A program made the translations under genes and the position numbers. Positions 15,141-27,200 of a stretch of 29,160 bases of DNA are shown here, one piece after another (the first letter of the stretch is position 1; each line of letters starts with the position of its first letter). Source of the DNA: CAYOPZ01 sp964406005 (lineage in GTDB: Bacteria; Bacteroidota; Bacteroidia; Bacteroidales; SM23-62); NCBI GenBank assembly GCA_964406005.1, contig CAYOPZ010000039.1, positions 1 to 29,160 of the forward strand, read 5' to 3'. Under the pieces are notes generated by a model that worked only from the letters and a program-made list of their open reading frames with translations, was not told the DNA's origin and made no database searches.

Positions 15141-15182
15141 TGACGAATGTATGATTATTGCTGACGAACGGATGATTTTTAA
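15141..15182 (+). repeat. Two-copy 21-base imperfect tandem repeat
   Basis: TGACGAATGTATGATTATT at 15141 recurs 21 bases later as TGACGAACGGATGATTTTT, with three differences over 19 bases. It lies about 110-150 bases upstream of the giant gene and could be a pair of protein-binding sites or a chance duplication. Confidence 0.4.
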
Positions 15183-15288
15183 CTGCAACCTAATAAAATG
15201 TAAGATAGTCTATAACAACGTAACGGTTTATTCAATATTGTAGTTGAATCGCCGGTATACAGGGAAAGTAAACTTAAATTACCTCCGG

Positions 15289-18200
15289 ATGTCTTTGAGA
15301 GCAAGGAATCTGATCTTACATAAACGTTTGTTTACCCGTATCGTTTCTGAAAAATGGCCGGGAAACATTCGCCCTGTCTTATTTTTCTGTTTCGGTTTTT
15401 TGCTTCAGATGCCTTCTGTGGTTCTTGCCCAGACGGGTCCTGGCGGGGTCGGAGATCAATCAACCAATGTTCTCTGGCTCAGGGCAGATGATATTAACGG
15501 ATTGTCAGACGGGGATCCGCTCTCCGTTACCTGGCCGGATACATCCGGAAACAACAACGATGCTTCACAGTCGATCTCAGCATACCGTCCGGTTTACAGG
15601 GGCAATGAAATAAACGGATTGCCTGCGGTGCAATTCGACGGTGACTCTGCATTTCTGGATGATTTTCATGCCTATACGGCCAGAACGGTATTTATACTAT
15701 ACCGTATCGATACCACGATGCAGAAGAATACCCAGCTTGGTCAGGCCTGGGGGAACTATGGTGAAGACGTTCATATAGCGATGGATTTCCGGACCGGATC
15801 CCAGTTCAAAGGTTTCAGTTTTGACGGACAGGCCCCGAGTCCGACCACGGCCTATTATGCCCTTGACGGGAATACTTTTGTGGGGCCCTATGCAAATACG
15901 AATATTGTACCGTGGACATCCAACAAATGGCAGCTGATCACGGCTGAATTCAATGCCGGCCGGGCCCTGACAAGGCAGGTGCTCGGATCCCTGTATCCTG
16001 CATTCAGCATAGGCAATCACCAGTACGGCGGGGAGATTGCCGAGGTTATTGTTTTCAATACCACACTGAATGAAGCAGAGCGGACCATTGTCGAGAATTA
16101 TATTGCTTCCAGATACGATATCGATATTGCTTCTGCGGGAAAGGATTATTACTCGTTCGAGTCCACCCATTCCCAGGGTCTTGCAGGTATCGGAAGGGTG
16201 GATGCCGGGAATATATATGACAGCGCCTATTCCGACAGGATGCTGGGCGTTTCGAATCCTTCCGCGCTGGACGCGGATCCCGAATACCTGTTTTTCGGGC
16301 ACGACGGGGGCAGCGTCACAAGCTGGACGGCAACCGAGGCTCCGGATTCGGGAGTGAATATTAGGCGCATCGGGAGGGAATGGAAATTTGAAGAAACGGG
16401 GGACCTCGGTTCAGTAAGCATCAGTGTTGATACCAGCTTTTTCCCGGCCAGGCCTGCCGGTTTTTCAAAGTTTGCATTACTGGTCGATGGAGACGGTAAT
16501 TTCAGCAGCGGAGCCTATGTATATGAAATGACCTCGGCCGGAGGGGATGAGATATACAGTGTCGACAGCATCGATATCGGCTCCGGCGATTATGCGACCA
16601 TTGCCGCACTGGTCCCGGCCATCGAATTCACGGACAGTACGCAGAGCGGATTTGAGACGTCCGATGCGGTTCTGGGAATTCACCTGAATTATATAACACG
16701 GAATGATGTTACCGTAGATTATTATACTACGGACGGGACTGCGGTTGCCCCCGGTGATTATACAGCAGTGCCTTCGGGCACTGCCACGATCCTGGCCGGG
16801 ACTTCCGAAGATTCCATTTCCATTACAGTCAATAACAATATAGTCGTCGAAAGTGACCGGTACTTTACGGTGAGCCTGACCAATCCTTCTGCGGGACTGG
16901 CCATAGCTGCGGATACCGTCCTTACGTATATCATTCATGACGACGACAATCCGAGGAAAATATATTTCTCAATGCCGTCTTCCAGCGGGAGCGAGGGAAC
17001 CACGCCAGTCAACGTCACGGTGCAGATCACTCCCTCCGAATTCGATCCGGTAAACCCCACAACGGTGGACTATTCGGTTACAGGGGGAACGGCAACAGGA
17101 GACAGTGTAGATTACAAGCTGGCTTCCGGCACCCTTGTCATTCCCCCTCTGGGGATCTCCAATACCTTTCCCATATACATTACAGAGGATCCATACAACG
17201 AACCTGACGAAACCATAGAGATCTCCCTCTCGAATCCGACCAACAGCAGCCTGGCGGATACCAGCCCGATCGTCTTTACCTATACCATTACGGACAACGA
17301 TAATTCGCCCGAGATCCAGTTTTCCTCATCCGGTTCCGAAGGTGACGAATCAGAGACGCCGGTAAGCATCCCCGTTGAGCTGTCGGCCGTTTCGACTTTT
17401 GATGTTACCGTAAATTACAAGGTAACAGGGACGGCCACCCCGGATATCGATCATAATCTCGACAGCGGTTCGGTAACCATTCCCGCTGGAGACTTGAGCG
17501 GGAACATCCTTTTTACGGTGACGGACGACGGTGAGATAGAACCGGTCGAAACGGTCGTCATCGAATTGCTTGACCCGCCGGTGAACGGAACCCTCGGGTC
17601 GAGGTACATCCATACCTATTCCATCCAGAACAACGACGGGGAATACGGGTATGACGGTCCCGGCGGGGTCGGGGACAGCCTGGTGAACGAATTATGGCTG
17701 GCTGCCGACAACATAACAGGGCTGTCTGGCGGAGATGATCTATCCATTTCCTGGGCGGATACCAGCGGAAACAACCACGATGCATCCCAGTCGAATGCAA
17801 GCTACCGTCCCGGTTACGAAACCAATGTCATCAACGGGATGCCCGTAATACGGTTTAACGGGAAGTTCGAGGACGACTACCTTGATGATATTCATACCTA
17901 TCCCGCAAGGACCGTTTTCATTGTTTACAGTGTCAGTTCCGTATTGCAGGATGCCGCCGAATTGGGCCAGGCCTGGGGCAATTATGACGATGGCGTGCAT
18001 GTGGCCATGGATCCCAGGGCGGGCAACCTCCGGGGGTGGAGTTTCGACGGTAACGGAAGTTCAGGTGCCCAGGCGCGATACGGACTTTTCGGACAGAATT
18101 ATACCGCCCAGTATTATGCGAACGATAACAGTGTGCAGTGGACAGCCGACCAGTTCCAGATCCTGGCCGCAGAATTTGCTTCCACGGAGTTCCTGACCCG

Positions 18201-21200
18201 GCAGGTAATAGGTTCCCTTGTTCCCGCTTTCCCTGTCGGGCAACATCACTTCGGCGGGGATATCGCGGAACTGATCGTATTCAATACAACGCTTAACACG
18301 GCACAACGGGTCATCGTCGAAAATTACCTTGCGGCAAAATATAACCTTGATATCTCTGTAAATGGTGTAGACTATTATGACTATGAGTCGAGCCACGGGT
18401 TCAACCTTGCAGGCATCGGCAGGATTGATGCCGGCAATCAGCATATTGCCGCCCGGTCGTCCCGCATCCTCAAGGTCAGCGAAGCGTCCGGAATGGGAAA
18501 CAATGAATACCTCCTTTTCGGTCATGATAACGGATCCATTTCTTCCTGGAACAATACGAATGTTCCGGCGGATTCCCTGAAACGCATTGACAGGGTATGG
18601 CGTTTCGACGAAACCGGTGATGTCGGCGACCTTACGCTTTCTTTCGATACCACCCTGCTTCCCGTTCTCCCTGACGGACACAGGGGCTATTGCATGCTCG
18701 TCGATGCAGACGGTGATTTCTCGTCAGGTGCTGTCGTGGTACCGCTTACAGAAGCAGACGGGGAATGGTCGGCAACGCTTTTTGATATCGCTGACGGGGA
18801 TTTTGCGACCATAGGCATATATGCTCCCAGGGCGGAATTCACTGTTGCCGGTTCCTGGGGGGCCGAATCTGCGGGTACGGCCGATGTTGAGGTCAGCCTT
18901 TCGGAAGTTTTGTCTTCCGATGTTACGGTTGATTTTATTGTCTCGGGAGGTACGGCCACGCCCGGTGGGGGAAACGATTTTACGATCTCTTCGAGCCCGC
19001 TTACCATTCCGGCAGGGAGCACGGCCGGAAACATCATAATTACGCTGAACGACGATTCCGAGATTGAGACCGAGGAAACCATTATCATCGATCTTACAGG
19101 TATTTCCGCCAATGCTTCGCTCGGACAGGTTCTGCAACATACCTTTACCATCGGCGATAACGATAATAACGGATTTACAGGTCCCGGGGGCGTGGGAGAT
19201 TCGAGTATTAACAGGCTGTGGCTGAGGGCCGGTGACATACCGCTGGCGGACGGCAGTCCGGTTACCAGCTGGCCGGACACTTCGGGGCACCGGAACCATG
19301 CCATCAATCTTACTCCCTCGCAAGAACCCGATTACATTGCCAACCAGATCAACGGTCTTCCCGTAGTCCGGTTTGATGACGCCAACCAGGAATACCTTGG
19401 AGACAACAAGGGACTGGGAATATCGGGTTCGGGTCCTTCTACATTATTCATTGTGGCAAAGAGCACACAGAATGACCAGAGTTCGGGCCTGTTCATCGGT
19501 CAATCCCCGGGAACCGGAGGCCTGGTGAGGCATTATGGACTCGAAGCCAGCGCCACGGTGAGGTTTAATAACGGAAACCGGATTTTCGACGACGGGTTTA
19601 CCCTGAATACCTGGACGCTCGGCACCTGGACCAACTTTGCCGGGGCGCAGTACGGCCAGTATGATTTTTACGCAGACGGAGTCCTGAGGGGAGAATCCTC
19701 CAGTTCGAGTCCGTCCAGCGTGCCGAATACTTCCGACGACCTGTTCTTCGTAGGAGCCGGGCTGGGATCCGGTGCAACATTTTCTTCGAACAGGTTTTTC
19801 CAGGGAGATATGGCCGAGCTTATTGTGTATAATTACGAACTGAACGGAGCCCAGAGGATCATCGTGGAGAATTATCTGGCAGCCAAATACCACACGGATA
19901 TATCAATCAGCAACGACAGGTATGCATACGACTCGGGCCATGGGAACGAGGTTGCGGGCATCGGCCGGGTAGATGCCGCCAATCTGCATACGGTTGCGCA
20001 ATCGGCCGGTATTTTCAGGATCAGCAACGCAAGCGATCTGGGTGACAATGAATACCTGCTCTTTGGCCATGACGGCGGCGATGCCGGATCCTGGACAAAC
20101 GCAGAAACGCCCGGTGATTCCATTCTGCGTTTGGCAAGGGAATGGAGGCTGGATGAAACCGGAGAGGCAGGAACGGTTATCCTGTCGCTTGATACAACCC
20201 TGCTGCCGTCGGCCCCCGGTGCATATACTCAATATGTTGTTTGGCTGGATGCCGACGGGGATTTCAGCTCGGGTGCCACCCAGGTGCCCCTGACAAAGAC
20301 GGGCGGGATTTACAATACACAGGCAATCAATACTGCTGACGGCCAGTATGTTGCATTCGGGATTTTCCGGCCCGAGGTCGGGTTTTCCCAGGCTGCTTCG
20401 GGCGGCAGTGAATCCGTAAGCCCTGTACAGGTCGGAATATCCCTGAATTATCCGCTTGCACAGGATGTTTCCGTTCAGTACAGTGTGGATACGGCCGCAA
20501 GCACGGCTTCAGGGGGAGGGGTGGATTACGAGGTCACGGACAGTATTGCCATCATTCCGGCCGGAAGTACAACGATCGACATTCCTGTCACGGTCACAGA
20601 TGATGCCCTGCCCGAATCAGATGAAACAGTTATACTGAAGCTGACGGACGTTTCTCCGGGTGTAAGTCCGGGGGGCGACACCGTACATACTTATACCATC
20701 CAGGACAATGACAATGCAAGGGAAATCGATTTTACACTTTCCTCTTCGTCAGGCGACGAAGACGTGACAACCGTATTCCTGACCGTCAGGCTCAGCCAGG
20801 CGGATCCTTTAAATCCCAGTTCGGTCGATTATTCCGTAACGGGCGGGACAGCCACGGGCGGAGAGGATTATGATCTCGCTGATGGAGTGGCCACAATTCC
20901 TGCCAACCAGATTTCCACAACGATTCCGGTCAGTATAACCAATGATTTGCTGAACGAAACGGACGAGACCATAGAGGTTACCCTTTCCAATCCCGTCAAT
21001 GCGAACCTGGGAACAAATACCGTACGTCTCTATACCATCCTGGACGATGATCCCAAACCGACCATTGAATTTTTTATTTCAAACTCAAACGGGTCAGAAG
21101 GGACAAGCCCTGCCAAAGTAACCGTGGCATTATCCGAAGTTTCCGGGCTGGACGTAAGCACGGATTATTTCGTAACCGGAGGAGATGCTTCGGGCAGCGG

Positions 21201-24200
21201 CGTAGACTACACCCTTGCCGACGGGAATCTGGTCATTCCTGCAGGGGATTCTGCAGGGTACATCAATATAGATATCGTTGATGACTCGGAAATTGAAACC
21301 GAGGAAACGATCGAACTACTGATAGCCAATGTAAACGCAAACGGGATACTCGGAACCCGGACGACCCACACCTTTACGATCAACGACAATGATTATACGG
21401 GGTTCTCAGGTCCCGGCGGCGTAGGGGATATGGGGATCAACAAACTGTGGCTCAGAGCCGATACACTGGTTTCTGTCAGCGGTACGGATGTAATCACATG
21501 GGAAGATATCTCCGGTAACAACAATGACGCGCTGAACCTGGCTCCGGGCCAGGAGCCCGACCTGGTGACGGGTCAACTGAACGGATATCCAATCGTACGT
21601 TTTAACGATAACGGGGGGACGAACGGCGATTACCTGGGCGCGAACCTCTCCCTGGACATTTCCGGATCAGGGGCCGCCACCGTTTTTATGGTGGCCAAAA
21701 ATACCACAAGCTCGGATCAGGACAATACGGGATTGTTCATCGGACAGTCCCCGGGAACGGGTGGTACGGTCAGGCATTATGGAATAGAATATGCCTCCAC
21801 CATACGGTTTAACAACGGAAACCGGATATTCGACAACGGCTATGTGCTCGATACGTTCAGGATCGGTGTGATCCGTAACACTTCGGGGGCACAGTACGGA
21901 CAGTATGAAGGGTTTATCGACGGGAGTGCCCTGGGTGAGGTCTCGAGCGCCAACCCGACGTCCATACCCGGAACGGTGGATGATTTCTATTATCTGGGCG
22001 CAGGTCTGGGAACGGGTGCGGCATTTTCTGGCTCGAGGTATCTGAACGGCGATCTTGCAGAGGTGATCGTCTATAATGCGGATCTGAATGAAGCGCAGAG
22101 GATGATTGTTGAAAATTATCTCTCTTCCCGGTATGATATTTCCGTATCAAATGATTTCTACCAGTACGACGGAATGCACGGCAATGACGTTGCCGGCATC
22201 GGACAGATCGATGCGGGAAACCGCCATACCGCTGCCCAATCGTCCGGCATCCTGAAAATCAGCAATGCGGGCGACATGGGGGACGCTGAATTCCTGCTGT
22301 TCGGGCATGACAATAACGATTATTCAACCTGGACGGGTACTGAAGTACCCGGAGCGCTGATCCAGCGGATAGCCAGGGAATGGAGGGTGGACATGACGGG
22401 TGATATCGGAACGGTCAGGATTTCCATTGACACGGCATTGCTGCCGGACCGGCCCGCCGGATATGAGCAATTTGTATTGATGAGCGATGCAGACGGTGAT
22501 TTTACTGCCGGGGCCACATTGTTCCCGCTTATGTTAAGCGACGGGGAATATGTCAGCAGCAACATTGCCGTCCCCGGCGGTTATTATCTGGCAATCGGAG
22601 CATTCCGTCCGGAGGTTGCATTTTCTCTTCCGGCTTCCAACGGTCCGGAAGACAGCACACCTGTTTTCATACAGGTTGATTTGAACCATGCCCGGGCAAC
22701 TGATTTTACGGTTGATTATTCCGTTACCGGAGGAACTGCCACGGGCGGCGGAGTGGATTACTCCCTGTCATCGGGCATGCTTACCATTCCTGCGGGCTCT
22801 GTTTCAGATTCGGTGAATGTAGGCATCATTGACGATGCCCTTGTTGAAACGGATGAAACGGTCATTCTTACCTTGTCGGATCCTTCATCCGGTTTTATCG
22901 GAAACGATACAACGCATGTCTATACCATCAACGACAACGACAATCCGAGGATCGCCAATTTTGCAAAAGCCGATTCGGCCCAGGACGAAAGTCTGAGCCC
23001 CATCCTGATAGAGGTTACATTGAGCGCCGCCCATCCGACAGAAGACCTGAAAATAGCATATGCAGCTACCGGTGGAACGGCAACCGGGGGAGGTGTGGAT
23101 TTCACATTGCCTGCCGATACGCTGACCATTCCGTCGGGAAGCACGCAGGGATTCATTTCCCTGCAGGTCAATGACGATAACCTGGATGAATACGATGAAA
23201 CCGTACTTGTTGAACTGGTCGGTACAGGATCTTATAATGTTAACCTCGGTACAAATACGATTTTCACGGATACCATTCTTGACAATGACATTCCGCCCTC
23301 CGTTCAGTTCACAGAGGTAACCTCCAGCGGTGCGGAGAGTTTTCAGACCGTCAACCTGGATGTGGAACTGTCTTCCCTGTCGGGGAAGGATATCCAGGTC
23401 GATTATGCGGTCACTGCAGGGTCTGCCACGCCCGGTACCGATTTCACCCTGATGCCGGGAACCCTTACGATATATGCCGGTGAAACAGGGAATTATATCC
23501 AGTTCTCCGTGACGGATGACCTCCTCGAGGAACCGACAGAGGATGTTGTGGTTACCCTGTCATCTCCGGTCAATGCAAGCCTGGGGGGGAATAATACCCA
23601 TTTCTACTACATTCTCGATGACGACGGATTGGGATGGGAAGGGCCGGGAGGTGTGGCCAACTTCAACCAGAACAAGGTCTGGCTTACCTCGACCTATGCG
23701 CCGGGACTGGCAGACGGGGATCCCGTTTCAACCTGGACGGACCTGACGGGGAACAATCATGATGCTACACAAAGCGGTGCGGCAAGGCCGGTTTACCTGA
23801 ATAATCCTGCGGACAACTGGAATGAGAAGCCGGTCATTCGTTTTGATTACGGATCGTCCCAGTACCTGGGAATTGCAAATCATCCCGATCTGAATACTGG
23901 AGGCCCCTATGATAAGAGATCCATCATCGTTGCATTCAGAACGGGCACGGATATCAATACAAGGCAGGTGCTTTTCGAAGAAGGCGGAACGGTCAGGGGG
24001 CTGAACATTTACATTGATGGCGGGACCCTGTACATTTCGGGATGGAACGAGAACAATGACGACGGCGGTGCCACCACCCCCTGGGCCTTTACATCCGTTA
24101 CATCGCCCCTGGTTGCCAATACACCCTATTTTGCCATGCTCCAGTTTAATTTCACGGGAGCGGCAGGTGACGTATCCGGCTGGCTGAACGGGGATACCAT

Positions 24201-27200
24201 CGGAGTACTGCCGGGAGCGGGGCGACTTTTTAACCATCCCGGAGAGATAGGTCTCGGGGGAATGAATAACGGAAGTGTTTTCCACGACGGCTCCGACGGG
24301 GGATACGATCATTTTTATAACGGAAATATTTCGGAGCTTATCATTGACAACATCGTCTACAACGAGGCCCAGATAGATATCGTAAACAATTATCTCGGAG
24401 CCAAATACAATGTAGCCATCACCAACGATTATTACGACCACGATGTGAATTATAACTGGGGGTTGATCGGGATCGGACAGATAGATACGGACAACTCCCA
24501 TACCATTGCGCAGGGTCAGGGGATGATAAGGATAGACAATCCGGGCAGTCTCGACGACGGAGATTTCCTTATGATCGGACATGATAACGGGAGTATTGGT
24601 TCCTGGAGCTCGACCGGGGTGCCCGGGAATGATCCGAATTTCAGGCGGATAGACAGGGTCTGGCGTGCAGACGACCGAACCAACGGGATAGGTACTGTGC
24701 GCATATCTTTGGATGAGAGCCAGTTACCGGCACAACCCTTCGGATACACCAAATACCTCCTGCTGGTAAACGGCAATCCGGATTTCACTGCCGGTTCGGA
24801 AATTATCGAACTGGCCTATAATTCCGGCCTGGGCATGTATACTGCCTCGAACATCGGTCTTTCAGGCGACAAATATTTCACGATCGGGGTTGTCAAGCCG
24901 GCCATTGATTTCTCACTCGGCAGCTCGAGTGGTTTCGAAAGTCTTTCCACTGCTGAAATCCAGGTGCGCCTGAATTACAGGACATCGTCCGATGTGACGG
25001 TGGATTATGCCGCTACAGGGGGGACTGCAAGTTCCGGAACAGATTATATCCTTGCTCCGGGAACCCTGACCATCCCTGCCGATAGTCAGACAGTCAATTT
25101 GCAGTTGGACATCATCAACGATACGGAAGTCGAATCTGACGAGACAATCGTTCTTACGCTTTCAAATCCCGGAAGCGGACATATACTCGGTACGAATACC
25201 ACGCATACCTATACCATACATGACGACGACAACTCCAGGGTGATCGAGTTTACGAAAATGGATTCTTCCAACCTTGAGACTGTGGATCCGATTGTCATAC
25301 AGGTACACATCAACGAAAAAGATACAGCCAACGACACCCGGGTCGCCTATGCCGTTACAGGTGGCACGGCTTCGGGCGCAGGTACGGATTATACCCTTGC
25401 GGCAGACACGGTTACCATATCTGCGGGAGATACACTCGGGGACATTACGATAAACATCCAGGATGACCTGCTGGATGAACTTGACGAAACCATTGTCATA
25501 GGTCTTTCAGGTGCCGAGAATGCGAACCTTGGGGATACCATTGAATTCACCTATACAATCCTGGATGATGATGCCGAACCAATGCTTCAGTTCCTGGATG
25601 CCACTTCTTCGGGTGCGGAAAGTTACTCTCCCGTGAAGCTGTATATAGATCTCGATGCTCCATCCGGAAGGGATATTACACTTTATTATTCGGCAAGCGG
25701 CGGAACGGCCATTAACGGTGGAATAGATTATACAATTGTAAACCCGAGCAGCAAATCCATCTCCGCCGGCGGGGATACGGACAGCATATCCTTTTATCTG
25801 TTCAACGATATCATTGAAGAATCGGATGAAACCATCGTCGTCACCCTCGACAGTGTTTCAGGAGCAAGTCTCGGTGCACAGGTCAATCATACATATACGA
25901 TATATGACGACGATGGACTGGGCTGGATCGGGCCGGGAGGTGTTTCCGATGACGGAGGATATCAGATATGGCTTAAGTCCGATGCCATTACCGGTTATGC
26001 AGACGGAGACCTTCTCAACACCTGGGCGGATGCATCGCTGAACGGAAACGATGCAACGGCTTCCGGGGGCACCCGACCGACCTATTATGACAACGGGACC
26101 CAGAATGTGAATAACAGGCCAGTTGTCAGTTTTGCACTGGGAAATGATTACCTGGAAATCGCAAACGGTCCGGAATTCAATACCCAGGGACCCTATACCC
26201 GTAAGACATTTATCCTTGCCTTCCAGACCGGGGCAGATGTAACAAGCAGGCAGGTCATTTACGAACAGGGAGGAGGCAGCCGGGGATTAAACATATATAT
26301 CGAAGGGGGAGACCTGTTCATGGGCGCCTGGAACCTGGCCAGTGACGGACCCGGTACGCCCTGGGGATTCAATGCTGTAAACCGATCCGTAGGTGCAAAT
26401 CAAACACATTTTGTTGTATTCGAATTCAATTCCGACAGCAGCTGGATAAAGGGGTATGTTGACGGCGATTTGGCCGGAACCGTTACGGGCATCGGCGAAC
26501 TATATAACCATAGCGGAAATATCGGACTGGGTGCGATGAATAACGGTTCCTATTTCGCCAGCGGTTCTGCATCGGGGAACGGCTATTATTTTACAGGTAA
26601 GATAATGGAGTTCCTCAGTATGAATAAAACCCTGAATGAGGCCCAGAAAATTCTTGTGGAAAATTACCTGGGCGCCAAGTACGGGGTATCCATCACCAAT
26701 GACCGGTTCGACTATGAAACGAACTACAGCTATGAAGTTTTTGGTGTCGGAAGATACAGCAGCGGCAGTTCACACATTATTTCCCAGGGTTCCGGTATCA
26801 TAAAATTAGATAATCCGGGAAGCTCGGATGACGGGGATTATCTTCTTGCAGGGCATGATGGCGGGGATATCTCAACCTGGGTGAATACCGAGGTTCCCTT
26901 CGATTCCATACAGCGTGTCACAAGAGAGTGGAGAATCGGTGAAACAGGTGATATGGGGACGATACGTCTTTCTGTTGACACCACAGCCTTGGCGAGCCCG
27001 CCTCCATCCTACGATAATTTTATCCTCCTTGTAGATACCGACGGGGATTCGGATTTTACAACGGGTACGGTAAATACCTATAAACTGACAGAGCGCTTCG
27101 GGGAATTTGTGCGTATACCGGATATCGATCTTGACGATGGAGATGTGTTTACCGTTGGAGTCGGAAGAAATATTTCCGTACAATCGGGAAACTGGAATAA

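Larger units (their letters stand above)
14866..15288. other. AT-rich non-coding region before the giant surface-protein gene
   Basis: No credible gene is present in these 423 bases. The left part is strongly AT-rich and contains the nested inverted repeats described at 14920-15017. The right part holds a G-rich patch with the palindrome GTCAG-GG-CTGAC (15127-15138), a 21-base tandem duplication (15141-15182) and a small dyad ATTCAA/TTGAAT (15230-15249). No exact TAnnTTTG box was found upstream of the ATG at 15289. Confidence 0.7.

Noticed and set aside
23728..24582. 284-codon minus-strand reading frame, and many similar ones in 15700-29100
   Set aside because: All are antisense to the giant surface-protein gene; similar ones recur because the sense domains are repeated.
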